DNA of 64,000 bases, taken from the NCBI GenBank assembly GCA_963710495.1, contig CAVQAI010000011.1, forward strand, positions 744,001-808,000, in the 5' to 3' direction. The DNA is from Bog-756 sp963710495 (GTDB taxonomy: Bacteria; Actinomycetota; Acidimicrobiia; Acidimicrobiales; RAAP-2). A model generated the notes under the pieces. The model did not search any database. It saw nothing but the letters and a program-made list of their open reading frames with translations, and had not been told where the DNA came from. A program made the position numbers and the translations under genes. Of the stretch, positions 43,801-55,076 are shown piece after piece; the stretch's first letter is position 1, and the number at the start of each line of letters is the position of its first letter.

Positions 43801-44885
43801 GCGCCGGGGCCCGGCGCGAGCTCCTGTCCGAGGACCGCACCGGCGAGGGCGGGTCGAGCGGTGGTGGCCCGGAGGGCTCGAGTCGCGAGGTGGACGCCGT
43901 GGCCGGCCCGGCCGAGGAGGCCGAGGAGGCCGGCCTGCGCCCTCGCAGCCTGGGGGAGTTCATCGGCCAGGGCCAGCTGACCGAGCACCTGCGGATCGTC
44001 ATCGAGGCGGCCCGTCAGCGCCATCAGCCCGTCGACCACCTGCTCTTCGCCGGGCCGCCCGGCCTGGGCAAGACGTCGTTGGCCGGCATCGTCGCCACCG
44101 AGATGGGGGTCGGCCTCCGGGTCACGGCCGGCCCGGTCCTCGTCCGGTCGGGCGACCTGGCCGCGCTCCTCACCGACCTCCAGGAGGGCGACGTCCTCTT
44201 CATCGACGAGGTCCACCGCCTGCACCGCTCGGTGGAGGAGATCCTCTACCCGGCCATGGAGGACTTCAAGCTGGACATCCTCATCGGCAAGGGACCGACG
44301 GCCCGGAGCATCCGCCTCGACCTTCCCCGCTTCACCCTGGTGGGCGCCACCACCCGCACCGGTCTGGTGGCCGGTCCCCTCCGCGACCGGTTCGGGTTCG
44401 TCGGTCGGCTCGACCACTATGACGTGGACGAGCTCCACTCCATCGTCCTCCGCTCGGCGTCGATCCTCGGGGTGCCGATCGAGCCCGAGGGTGCCCGCCG
44501 CATCGCCGAGCGCTCGCGGGGCACGCCGCGCATCGCCAACCGGCTGCTCCGGAGGGTGCGGGACTACGTCGAGGTGCGGGCCGAGGGCACCATCACCGCA
44601 GTGGCGGCCGTCGACGGCCTCGAGGTCTTCGGCGTCGACGAGCTGGGCCTGGACAAAGTCGACCGGGCCATTCTGGACGTGCTGTGCCGCCGGTTCGCCG
44701 GCCGGGCGGTCGGCCTCACCACGCTGGCCCAGTGCGTCGGGGAGGAGCCCGACACCATCGAGGACGCCTATGAGCCGTACCTGCTCCAGCAAGGTCTGGT
44801 CCAGCGGACGGCGCGCGGCCGGGTGGCCGCGCCGCGGGCCTGGGCCCATCTCGGTCTGGCCCCGGTCGAGAACACGCTGCTCTGA
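43797..44885 (+). CDS. ruvB: Holliday junction branch-migration ATPase RuvB
   Basis: A 362-residue AAA+ motor. The N-terminal 45 residues are low-complexity; the core starts 'LRPRSLGEFIGQGQLTEHLR'. Walker A is 'FAGPPGLGKTSLAGI', Walker B is 'VLFIDEVHRLHRSVEEILYP', sensor 1 is 'FTLVGATTRTGLVAGPLRDR', and the winged helix at the end is 'QGLVQRTARGRVAAPRAWAH'. It pumps DNA through RuvA-bound junctions. The ATG overlaps the ruvA stop (ATGA). Confidence 0.95.
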   Translation: MSAGARRELLSEDRTGEGGSSGGGPEGSSREVDAVAGPAEEAEEAGLRPRSLGEFIGQGQLTEHLRIVIEAARQRHQPVDHLLFAGPPGLGKTSLAGIVATEMGVGLRVTAGPVLVRSGDLAALLTDLQEGDVLFIDEVHRLHRSVEEILYPAMEDFKLDILIGKGPTARSIRLDLPRFTLVGATTRTGLVAGPLRDRFGFVGRLDHYDVDELHSIVLRSASILGVPIEPEGARRIAERSRGTPRIANRLLRRVRDYVEVRAEGTITAVAAVDGLEVFGVDELGLDKVDRAILDVLCRRFAGRAVGLTTLAQCVGEEPDTIEDAYEPYLLQQGLVQRTARGRVAAPRAWAHLGLAPVENTLL

Positions 44886-44966
44886 ACCGGTCGGGCCCGA
44901 CTTCGGCCCGCATCGCCGAATCCCGGCTGTCGCACCGGGGCGGGAGCCCGACCGGGGTCTGCCACC

Positions 44967-46115
44967 ATGGTGGCCATGTCGGAGCTTCGTCTCGAGGACC
45001 TCCCGCCGGGCGCCGCCACCCGAGGCCCGCGTCGGTCCGGTCCGTTCGACCCGGCCCGCCTCGGCTCGCTCCCCATGGACGCCTACGACTATCCCCTGCC
45101 GGTGTCGGCCATCGCCCAGTGCCCGACCGAGGACCGCGCCGCCGCCCGACTGCTCATCGGCCCGGGGCTGCTGGGCAACGGTCGGCCGGTGGACGCCACC
45201 GTGGCCGACCTTCCCCGGCTGCTCCGGCCCGGCGACGTCCTCGTGGTGAACGACACGCGGGTGCTGGCGGCCCGGCTCCGGCTGGTCAAGTCCTCAGGCG
45301 GCCGGGCCGAGGTCCTGCTGCTCGAGCCGGTCGCCCCCGGATCGTCGACCTGGGAGGCGCTGGTGCGCCCCGGACGGCGGCTGCCCGAGGGCACCCAGCT
45401 GCACGAGGAGTCCGGGGGCCCGGCCGTGGCGGAGCTGGGGCCGGCCGCCCCCAGTGCGGGGGGACCGGCCGACGGGCGTCGCCTGGTCCGGCTATTCGAC
45501 TGCTCGGTGGTCGAGCGGTCGGGGAGGGCACCGCTCCCGCCCTACATCCACCACGGGCTCGACGATCCCGATCGGTACCAGACGGTGTATGCCCGCCCCT
45601 CCGAGCTCGGCGAGCGGTCGGCGGCCGCCCCCACCGCGGGGCTCCACTTCACCGACCAGTTGCTGGAGGCCTGCCGGCGCGCCGGGGCCACCCTGGCCCG
45701 GGTGGACCTGGCCATCGGGATCGACACGTTCCGCCCGATCACCGCCGCCACCGCCGAGGAGCACGTGATCCATTCGGAGCGCTACGACGTCCCGGCCGAG
45801 ACCATGGCCGCCTGCCAGAGGGCCGACCGGGTGGTGGCCGTCGGGACCACCGTCGTCCGGGCCCTCGAGACGGCGGCCGCCACCGGCGCCCTCGCCGGGC
45901 GCACCCGCCTCTATATCCACGGCCGGTTCCCCTTCCGGATGGTGGACGTCCTGGTGACCAACTTCCACCTCCCGAGGTCCAGCCTGTTGCTGCTGGTCGA
46001 GGCCTTCTACGGCCCGGGGTGGCGGGAGCTCTACCACCAGGCCTCGGTCCGCGGCTACCGGTTCCTGTCGTTCGGCGACGCCATGGTGGTCGGCCGGGCG
46101 GCCGGACGCCGGTAG
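44967..46115 (+). CDS. queA: S-adenosylmethionine:tRNA ribosyltransferase-isomerase QueA
   Basis: A 382-residue enzyme that turns preQ1 in tRNA into epoxyqueuosine. 'YDYPLPVSAIAQCPTEDRAA' is the family opening (YDLPxELIAQxP), followed by 'LRPGDVLVVNDTRVLAARL', 'LPPYIHHGLDDPDRYQTVYA', 'SAAAPTAGLHFTDQLL' and 'VGTTVVRALETAA'. The first 35 residues are unlike QueA, so the real start may be ATG 44976 or even ATG 45075. It is followed by tgt after 7 bases, giving a queuosine pair. Confidence 0.94.
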   Translation: MVAMSELRLEDLPPGAATRGPRRSGPFDPARLGSLPMDAYDYPLPVSAIAQCPTEDRAAARLLIGPGLLGNGRPVDATVADLPRLLRPGDVLVVNDTRVLAARLRLVKSSGGRAEVLLLEPVAPGSSTWEALVRPGRRLPEGTQLHEESGGPAVAELGPAAPSAGGPADGRRLVRLFDCSVVERSGRAPLPPYIHHGLDDPDRYQTVYARPSELGERSAAAPTAGLHFTDQLLEACRRAGATLARVDLAIGIDTFRPITAATAEEHVIHSERYDVPAETMAACQRADRVVAVGTTVVRALETAAATGALAGRTRLYIHGRFPFRMVDVLVTNFHLPRSSLLLLVEAFYGPGWRELYHQASVRGYRFLSFGDAMVVGRAAGRR

Positions 46116-46122
46116 GTCGGTC

Positions 46123-47238
46123 ATGCGGCCGGCGCGGTTGGAGGTGACCGGTGTCGACGGTGCGGCCCGGACCGGGCTGGTGCGCACCGCCCACGGGGTC
46201 TATCCGGTCCCGGCCTTCATGCCGGTGGGCACCCGGGGGGTGGTCAAGGCCCTCGACAGTCGCGACCTGGAGGCACTGGGTGCCGACGTGGTGCTGGCCA
46301 ACACCTACCACCTGGTCCTCCGGCCCGGCGCACCGACGGTGGCCGGCCTCGGGGGGTTGCACCGTTTCATGGGCTGGTCGGGCCCGACCCTGACCGACTC
46401 GGGCGGCTATCAGGTGCACTCGCTCGGGCCCGAGGTGGACGACGACGGAGTCTCCTTCACCTCGGTCTACGACGGCGCCCGGGTGCGGCTCACCCCGGAG
46501 GCCGCCGTCGAGGCGCAGGCCCTGATCGGGGCGGACATCCAGATGGTGCTGGACGTCTGTGCCACTCTGCCGGCGTCCCGACCGGTGCTGCGTCAGGCGG
46601 TCGAGCGCACCGTGGCATGGGCGGCCCGGGCCCGGGCCTGTCACGCCCGGCTCGAGGGCAAGCCCGAGGGCCAGGCCCTGTTCGGGATCGTCCAGGGCGG
46701 GACCGACGTGGAGCTCCGGGCCGAGAGTGCAGGCCGGACGGTGGAGCTCGACTTCGACGGGTATGCCATCGGCGGACTGTCGGTCGGTGAGCCGCGTCCC
46801 GCCATGCTGGAGGTGCTGGCCACCACCGTGCCCGCCCTCCCGACCGACCGGGTCCGCTACCTCATGGGGGTGGGCGACCCGGTGGGGATGATGGAGGCGG
46901 TGGCCCTGGGGGTCGACCAGTTCGACTGCGTGGCACCCACCCGGATGGCCCGGCACGGCACCATCTTGACCACCGACGGCCGGCTCAATCTCCGGAACGC
47001 GGTCCATGGCACCGACGAGCGTCCCCTCGATCCCGAGTGCAACTGCTCGACCTGTGCCCGCTGGTCGCGCGGCTACCTGCGTCACCTGCTGGGGGTGGGG
47101 GAGCCGACGGCGTGGCGTCTCCTCAGCCTCCACAATCTGGCCTTCGTGCTGGGCCTGATGGCCAAGGCCCGGTCGGCCATCGCCGACGGCCGCTTCGACG
47201 TCTTGCGCAAGCAGGTCGCCGAGGTTTGGGGAGGCTGA
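46123..47238 (+). CDS. tgt: tRNA-guanine transglycosylase
   Basis: A 371-residue Tgt that swaps G34 for preQ1. 'PVPAFMPVGTRGVVKALDSR' opens the barrel, and the general acid Asp is in 'PTLTDSGGYQVHSLGPEVDD' (usual form DSGGFQVFSL, so Tyr and His replace two Phe). The nucleophile Asp is in 'GVDQFDCVAPTRMARHG', and the zinc site is 'DPECNCSTCARWSRGYLRHL' (CxCxxC...H). It lies directly behind queA. No queC/D/E/F is in view. Confidence 0.95.
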   Translation: MRPARLEVTGVDGAARTGLVRTAHGVYPVPAFMPVGTRGVVKALDSRDLEALGADVVLANTYHLVLRPGAPTVAGLGGLHRFMGWSGPTLTDSGGYQVHSLGPEVDDDGVSFTSVYDGARVRLTPEAAVEAQALIGADIQMVLDVCATLPASRPVLRQAVERTVAWAARARACHARLEGKPEGQALFGIVQGGTDVELRAESAGRTVELDFDGYAIGGLSVGEPRPAMLEVLATTVPALPTDRVRYLMGVGDPVGMMEAVALGVDQFDCVAPTRMARHGTILTTDGRLNLRNAVHGTDERPLDPECNCSTCARWSRGYLRHLLGVGEPTAWRLLSLHNLAFVLGLMAKARSAIADGRFDVLRKQVAEVWGG

Positions 47239-47320
47239 GGCGGCGGTGCCGGATCCCCGCAGGGCTGGACTAGTGTCGGACGCCTGTGGGCGCCGCTAAC
47301 TCTCCTCCGTCTCGCCCCTG

Positions 47321-47950
47321 ATGGCGGTGCACGCCCTCGCGGCCATGCTGGCTGCCAGCGCACCGGCCAAGTCCTCGAGCAGTAGCGGCAGCCCCACCCT
47401 GCTGATCTTCGTCGGTATCGCCGCTGCCTTCTACTTCTTCATCTACCGTCCCCAACAGCGCAAGTCCAAGGCGGCCCGCGAGCAGGCCAACAAGTTCGAC
47501 GTGGGGGACGAGGTCGTCACCGCCGGTGGCCTGGTCGGGTATGTCATCGACATCGACGGCGACCGGATCACGCTGGAGACCAGTGTCGGGGCGTCCTTCG
47601 TCGTGTTGAAGCAGTACGTCCTGCGCCGTCTCGAGCCGGCGGAGTCCGAAGCCGGCGAGGAAGAAGCCGACGACGAGGCGGAGTACGAGGATGACGAGGC
47701 CCATGACGGGGCCGAGCTCGAGGATGGCGACGACGATGTCGAGCACCATGAGGCCGAGCACCATGAGGCCGAGCACCATGAGGAAGACCACGATGAGACC
47801 GAACCCGAGCCGTCGGAGGAGGCCGAACCGACGGCGGGCGGTGACGGAGGCGCGAGCGGTTCGGGTCGGGCCGGTTCGTCCCGCGGGCGCCGCCGGCGAA
47901 ACCGTCCCGGCCCGGAGCCGGCCGATGGTGACGGCCCTCCGATCATCTGA
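47321..47950 (+). CDS. yajC: preprotein translocase subunit YajC with long acidic tail
   Basis: A 209-residue YajC, about twice the usual length. A single membrane helix 'SPTLLIFVGIAAAFYFFIYR' is followed by 'PQQRKSKAAREQANKFDVGD' and 'EVVTAGGLVGYVIDIDGDRI', the core domain. After residue 105 there is an acidic, His-containing tail (EEEADDEAEYEDDEA and three HHEAE-type repeats), then a basic end 'SSRGRRRRNRPGPEP'. YajC binds SecDF and helps the Sec translocon. It lies seven bases before secD. ATG 47321 fits; a TAGTGT box lies about 50 bases upstream. Confidence 0.92.
   Translation: MAVHALAAMLAASAPAKSSSSSGSPTLLIFVGIAAAFYFFIYRPQQRKSKAAREQANKFDVGDEVVTAGGLVGYVIDIDGDRITLETSVGASFVVLKQYVLRRLEPAESEAGEEEADDEAEYEDDEAHDGAELEDGDDDVEHHEAEHHEAEHHEEDHDETEPEPSEEAEPTAGGDGGASGSGRAGSSRGRRRRNRPGPEPADGDGPPII
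47741..47783 (+). repeat. 15-bp tandem repeat inside yajC
   Basis: GAGCACCATGAGGCC is repeated at 47741 and 47756, with 13 of 15 bases again at 47771. It encodes the EHHEA units in the acidic tail of YajC. The perfect copies suggest recent slippage expansion. Confidence 0.85.
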
Positions 47951-47956
47951 CCGGCC

Positions 47957-49477
47957 ATGAAGAAGCGGCGCTCGCTGTGGATCAGCCTGCTCTCGGTGGT
48001 GGCGATCATCGTCATCGCCCTGAGCGCCACCCTGGCCGCGGGATGGTCGCCCAAGCTCGGCCTCGACCTCGACGGCGGGCTGTCGGTCGTCTACCAGACC
48101 CACCACCCGGTCAATCAGGACCAGCTCAACACCATCGTGACGATCCTGAACAACCGGGTGAACGCCGGCACCAGCGGCGCCACGGTGGTGAGCCAGGGCG
48201 CCAACGAGATCGCCGTGTCGGTCCCCGGGGTGAAGAACTCCCAAAAGCTGCTCGCCACCTTGGGTAACACCGCCCAGCTCCTCTTCCGGCCCGCCCTTTG
48301 CTACGCGCCCGCCTTCAGCGTGGCCAAGGGGGCAAGCCCGTCGACCGGGCCCCTGCCCACCTGCTCGTCGTCATCGGCGCTGACGCAGGCCAACCTGCAG
48401 GTGACGCCCAACTCCAGCAACATCAACGGTTACACCAGCAACACCAACATCCCGCCCGACTCGCAGTTCACCAGCTTCCCCTCGACTCCGTCGACCAGTG
48501 ACAACAAGAGCGAGACGGTCCTCCTGCCCGGCACGGCCGCGTCGGGCGGGGGCCGCTACGTCCTCGGTCCGGCCGGCCTCACCGGCACGGCCGTCCATTC
48601 GGCCACGGCCCAGCTGGTCAACGGGCAATGGGCGGTCAACCTCGCCCTGACCAGCGAAGGCTCCACCCAGTGGGACACCATGGCCCAGCAGCAGTTCCAT
48701 CAGATCATCGGCATCGACCTCGACGGCCAGGTCATCTCCGCCCCGATCACCCAGCCGTCCCAGGCCTCGTTCACCCCGTTCAACGGCCAGGTGCAGATAT
48801 CGGGCAACTTCTCCGAGGACCAGGCCAAGACCCTGGCCACCGACTTCACCTACGGCGCCCTGCCGGTCAAGCTCGACCGCCTCACCGTCGAGACGGTCTC
48901 GCCCACCCTGGGCAAGGCCTCGCTCCAGGCCGGGCTGTTGGCCGGGCTGGCCGGCCTGGCCCTGGTGATGCTCTACATGATCTTCTACTACCGCCTCCTC
49001 GGGGTGGTGGTGGTCGCCGGACTGGCCCTCACCGGGGCCGCCCTGTGGGCGATCGTCGCCATCATGGGCCAGACGCTCGGCACCACCCTCGACCTGGCCG
49101 GCATCATCGGCATCATCGTGTCCGTCGGGATCACCGTCGACTCGTACATCGTGTACTTCGAACGCCTGAAAGACGAAGCGCGGGCCGGTCGAACCATTCG
49201 GACCAGCGTGGACAAGGGGTTCGCCAGCGCCTTCCGCACCGTGCTGGCCGCCGACGCCGTGTCATTGCTCGGCGCGGCCATCCTCTATTTCATCTCGGTG
49301 GGCCCGGTCAAGGGGTTCGCCCTCTTCCTCGGGATCTCGACCGTCCTCGACGTGGTGCTCACCTACACGTTCACCCGGCCCGTCGTCATCCTGCTCGGTC
49401 AACGGCGCACCGGAGATGAGGCGAGGACCATGAGCATGGCGAGCGGGCTGGGCGTCTCGACGGTGGCGGCGCAGTGA
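47957..49477 (+). CDS. secD: protein translocase subunit SecD
   Basis: A 506-residue RND-type membrane protein. The D1 motif appears as 'PKLGLDLDGGLSVVYQTHHP' (usual LGLDLxGG), and the P1 periplasmic domain contains 'LNTIVTILNNRVNAGTSGAT' and 'EIAVSVPGVKN'. The TM4-6 block has 'DLAGIIGIIVSVGITVDSYI' and 'VYFERLKDEARAGRTIRTSV', the D4 and D5 motifs. With SecF it uses the proton gradient to pull secreted proteins across the membrane. A Ser/Thr-rich insert (about residues 135-180) lies in P1. It overlaps secF by four bases. Confidence 0.95.
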   Translation: MKKRRSLWISLLSVVAIIVIALSATLAAGWSPKLGLDLDGGLSVVYQTHHPVNQDQLNTIVTILNNRVNAGTSGATVVSQGANEIAVSVPGVKNSQKLLATLGNTAQLLFRPALCYAPAFSVAKGASPSTGPLPTCSSSSALTQANLQVTPNSSNINGYTSNTNIPPDSQFTSFPSTPSTSDNKSETVLLPGTAASGGGRYVLGPAGLTGTAVHSATAQLVNGQWAVNLALTSEGSTQWDTMAQQQFHQIIGIDLDGQVISAPITQPSQASFTPFNGQVQISGNFSEDQAKTLATDFTYGALPVKLDRLTVETVSPTLGKASLQAGLLAGLAGLALVMLYMIFYYRLLGVVVVAGLALTGAALWAIVAIMGQTLGTTLDLAGIIGIIVSVGITVDSYIVYFERLKDEARAGRTIRTSVDKGFASAFRTVLAADAVSLLGAAILYFISVGPVKGFALFLGISTVLDVVLTYTFTRPVVILLGQRRTGDEARTMSMASGLGVSTVAAQ

Positions 49478-50919
49478 GCCCGGCTGGCGGCCAGGGCGAC
49501 GGCGACGGCCGCGACGGTCGGCCCGACAGCGACGAGAGTTCCCTCGAGCTCGAGGAGGCCTTCGACGAGGAGCTCGAACACGCGGCCGAGGAAGCCGGGC
49601 GCACCGGGCGCGGCGAGAAGGGCCACAACGTCTTCGTCCGCCTCTACCGGGGTGAGACGTCCTTCGACTTCATCGGCAACCGCCGCTGGTGGTTCGGGGC
49701 CTCGGCCGTCATCATCCTGCTCGGAGTGATCTCACTGAGCACCCGGGGACTCAACCTGGGCATCGACTTCAAGGGCGGTCAATCGTGGTTGGTCACCTCA
49801 CCTTCCCTGACGGTGGCCAAGGCGACCTCGGCGGTCGAGTCGGCCGGGGTGACCCAGCCGACGGTGGTCCAGCTGACGAACCAGATCTCCCACACCAGGC
49901 AGATCGAGGTCCAGGCCGACCTCAACTCCAAGACGCCCGCGGAGCGGACGACCATCGAGAACGACGTCCAGGATGCCCTGGCCCGGGCGGCGAACACGTC
50001 GCCGTCGAACGTGAACTTCAACGACGTGGGGGCGAGCTGGGGCAGTCAGGTCACCCGGAAGGCCATCGAGGCCCTCATCGTGTTCTTCATCGCCGTGGCC
50101 CTCTACATCTCGGTCCGGTTCGAGTTCAAGATGGCGGTGGCCGCCATCGTGGCGGTCGTCCACGACATCCTGGTGACGGTCGGCATCTACTCCCTGACCG
50201 GGTTCCAGGTCACACCGGACACGGTGATCGCCGTGCTGACCGTGCTCGGTTACTCGCTCTACGACACCGTGGTGGTGTTCGACCGAATACGGGAGAACGC
50301 CAAGGGTCTCGGCGCGTCCGGGCGGATCACCTATTCCGACATGGTGAACCTTTCGATGAACCAGACCCTGGCCCGGTCCATCAACACGTCGTTGGTGGCC
50401 ATCATCCCCGTCCTCTCCGTGCTGGTGGTCGGCTCCTTCATCCTGGGGGCCACGTCCCTCCAGGACTTCGGGCTGGCGCTGGTCATCGGCCTGACCAGCG
50501 GTGCCTACTCGTCCATCTTCATCGCCTCGCCGCTCCTCGCCTACATGAAGGAGCGCGAGCCGCGCTACACCACCATCCGCGAACGGCTCGAGACCCGTGG
50601 TGATCGGGCCGGCGTCCTCACGCCCGCAGCCGCGGCGGCCATGGGCCGGTCGGCCGGCGGCGGGCGGGGGCAGCGGGCCAGACCGCAGACAGGGGTCATC
50701 CGCCCGGGAGCAGCCTCGGCCTCGAGACGAGCCCGGGGCAACGGCGCCGGCAACGGGGCCGCCGATGCCGCCGTGGCGTCGGGTGTCTCCTCGGGAGCGG
50801 CCCGGGCATCGGCCGGCTCCGGCCGGCCGGGCTCGGGGTCGACCCGCCCTCCGGGCAACCGACCCCCGCCGCGGCCACGGAAGGGCCGGGGCAAGGGCGG
50901 CAAGGGCAAGCGGCGCTGA
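49474..50919 (+). CDS. secF: protein translocase subunit SecF with basic C-terminal tail
   Basis: A 481-residue SecF. An acidic N-terminus (DESSLELEEAFDEELE) precedes the first helix; 'LNLGIDFKGGQSWLVTSPSL' is the D1 motif, 'VLTVLGYSLYDTVVVFDRIR' is the D4 region with the conserved Asp, and 'LARSINTSLVAIIPVLSVLV' is D5. After residue 385 a Gly/Ala/Arg-rich tail of about 95 residues ends 'RPRKGRGKGGKGKRR', far longer than usual. The GTG start overlaps the secD stop. The tail is cytosolic and strongly positive. Confidence 0.95.
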   Translation: MSPAGGQGDGDGRDGRPDSDESSLELEEAFDEELEHAAEEAGRTGRGEKGHNVFVRLYRGETSFDFIGNRRWWFGASAVIILLGVISLSTRGLNLGIDFKGGQSWLVTSPSLTVAKATSAVESAGVTQPTVVQLTNQISHTRQIEVQADLNSKTPAERTTIENDVQDALARAANTSPSNVNFNDVGASWGSQVTRKAIEALIVFFIAVALYISVRFEFKMAVAAIVAVVHDILVTVGIYSLTGFQVTPDTVIAVLTVLGYSLYDTVVVFDRIRENAKGLGASGRITYSDMVNLSMNQTLARSINTSLVAIIPVLSVLVVGSFILGATSLQDFGLALVIGLTSGAYSSIFIASPLLAYMKEREPRYTTIRERLETRGDRAGVLTPAAAAAMGRSAGGGRGQRARPQTGVIRPGAASASRRARGNGAGNGAADAAVASGVSSGAARASAGSGRPGSGSTRPPGNRPPPRPRKGRGKGGKGKRR

Positions 50920-50998
50920 CGGCGGCGTGCCGGGCTGGGGTACCGGGGTCGGGCGTCGTGGTCGGGGCCCCACGGTCGCCGTCTGACCGGGGAGGGTT

Positions 50999-51023
50999 CG
51001 AGGGGCCGGACCGGAGCCCCTCG
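50999..51023 (+). terminator. hairpin between secF and rel
   Basis: Perfect 8-bp arms CGAGGGGC and GCCCCTCG with a 9-nt loop, 80 bases after the secF stop and 62 before rel. No T-run. It probably ends the yajC-secD-secF transcript. Confidence 0.5.
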
Positions 51024-51085
51024 AGGCCGCCATCGAACCCGACCGGGGGTACTGGTCGGCCGCTGACGACAGGTACCGTGTAGGG

Positions 51086-53578
<2,493 letters not shown>

Positions 53579-53586
53579 GCGCACCG

Positions 53587-54933
53587 ATGGCTGACAACGA
53601 GCGTGTGGCGGCGCGCGCCCCCACCGGCACCCACGACGTCCTCTGGCCCGAATCGGTTCGCTGGGAGGCGCTGCTCGCCCGGTTCGCCGGCCGGGTCGAA
53701 GGGGCCGGCTACGGCTTGGCCCACACCCCGATCTTCGAGGACGTGCGGGTGTTCCGCCGGGGGATCGGCGAGGGCAGCGATGTGGTCGGCAAGGAGATGT
53801 ACGAGTTCGAGGACCGAGGTGGTCGCCGCCTGGCTCTCCGGCCCGAGGGAACCGCCCCCATCGTCCGCGCCTTCGTGCAGCACCGGCCGCCACTGCCCTG
53901 GAAGGCGTGGTACGCCACCCCTGCCTTCCGCTACGAACGCCCGCAGGCGGGGCGCTACCGCCAGCACCACCAGCTCGGGGTCGAGGCGTTGGGGCCGGCC
54001 GACCCCGACCTCGACGTGGAGGTCATCGCGCTGGCTGACGGCCTGTTCCGGTCACTCGGCCTCCGCCGCTTCACCCTCGGGATCAACTCGATGGGTGATG
54101 GCACGTGCCGGCCCGGTTACCTCGACACCCTGCGGGCCTTTCTGGGGCAGCGACCGGACCGGCTGTGCCCGGAGCATGCCGAGCGCATGTCGGCCAATCC
54201 CCTGCGGGTCCTCGACTGCAAGCGGCCCGAGTGCCGCACCGCCACCGCCGAGGCACCGCGGTTCGTCGATCACCTGTGCGACGAGTGTCGGAGCCACTTC
54301 GAACGGGTGCAGGCCGGCCTCGACGCCCTCGACATCCCCTCTGCCATCGATCACCGGTTGGTCCGCGGCTTCGACTACTACACGCGCACCACGTTCGAGT
54401 TCTCGTCCGACGCGCTCGAAGCGGCCCAGAACGGAATCGGCGGCGGCGGCCGCTACGACGGGCTGGTGGAGATGCTCGGCGGGCCGGCCACCCCGGGCAT
54501 CGGTTTCGGCGTCGGGATCGAACGGCTGCTGTTGGCCTGCGACGCCGAGGGGGTGTTCCCCGTCGACCCGCCCGCCCTGGACGCTTTCGTGGTCGACGTG
54601 ACCGGCGGCGATGCCGCCCGTGACCTGACCGGCGAGCTGCGGGCGGCGGGGCTGCGGGCCGACCGAGCCTTCGACGGGCGCTCGATGAAGTCGCAGCTCA
54701 AGTCGGCCGACCGCTCGGGGGCCGAGGTGGCGCTGATCGTCGGCCCCGAGGAGAAGGCGTCCGGGGAGGTCACACTCCGCCCGCTGCGGGGGCCCGGCGA
54801 GCAGCAGCGGGTGAGGCGGGCCGAGGTGGTCGGCGCCGTCCGGCGGGCGGCCGGTGGAAAGGAAGGCGTTCGTTCCGGAGCCGACGGTCGCGAGCCGGAC
54901 GTCCGGCCCCCTACTGTGTCGGAGACCGAGTAG
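53587..54933 (+). CDS. hisS: histidyl-tRNA synthetase
   Basis: A 448-residue class II synthetase. 'APTGTHDVLWPESVRWEALL' replaces the usual KGTxD opening. Motif 1 is around 'GLAHTPIFEDVRVFRRGIGE', with 'LALRPEGTAPIVRAFV' after it. Motif 2 is 'PAFRYERPQAGRYRQHHQLG', the His-specific blocks are 'LVRGFDYYTRTTFEF' and 'GGGGRYDGLVEMLGG', and motif 3 is 'GIGFGVGIERLLLA'. The anticodon domain follows, with a 30-residue disordered end. It lies eight bases after rel, a pairing also seen in mycobacteria. Confidence 0.95.
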   Translation: MADNERVAARAPTGTHDVLWPESVRWEALLARFAGRVEGAGYGLAHTPIFEDVRVFRRGIGEGSDVVGKEMYEFEDRGGRRLALRPEGTAPIVRAFVQHRPPLPWKAWYATPAFRYERPQAGRYRQHHQLGVEALGPADPDLDVEVIALADGLFRSLGLRRFTLGINSMGDGTCRPGYLDTLRAFLGQRPDRLCPEHAERMSANPLRVLDCKRPECRTATAEAPRFVDHLCDECRSHFERVQAGLDALDIPSAIDHRLVRGFDYYTRTTFEFSSDALEAAQNGIGGGGRYDGLVEMLGGPATPGIGFGVGIERLLLACDAEGVFPVDPPALDAFVVDVTGGDAARDLTGELRAAGLRADRAFDGRSMKSQLKSADRSGAEVALIVGPEEKASGEVTLRPLRGPGEQQRVRRAEVVGAVRRAAGGKEGVRSGADGREPDVRPPTVSETE

Positions 54934-55076
54934 TCGGACCTGGGATCGCCCGCCGCCGACCGTCGGCTGGTCGATCACCCGGGCCGGCGAGGGCCCGAAC
55001 CGACCGGGCACCGCACCGCGGTGGTCCGGTTCGCCCGGAGAGCCGACCACCGCCCAACACCCGAAAGGACCTCCCC

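Noticed and set aside
43398..44849. 483-codon minus-strand open frame opposite ruvA/ruvB
   Set aside because: Shadow of the conserved ruvAB genes.
47741..47783. Short direct repeats considered as an iteron or regulatory array
   Set aside because: They lie in frame inside yajC and encode the acidic tail.
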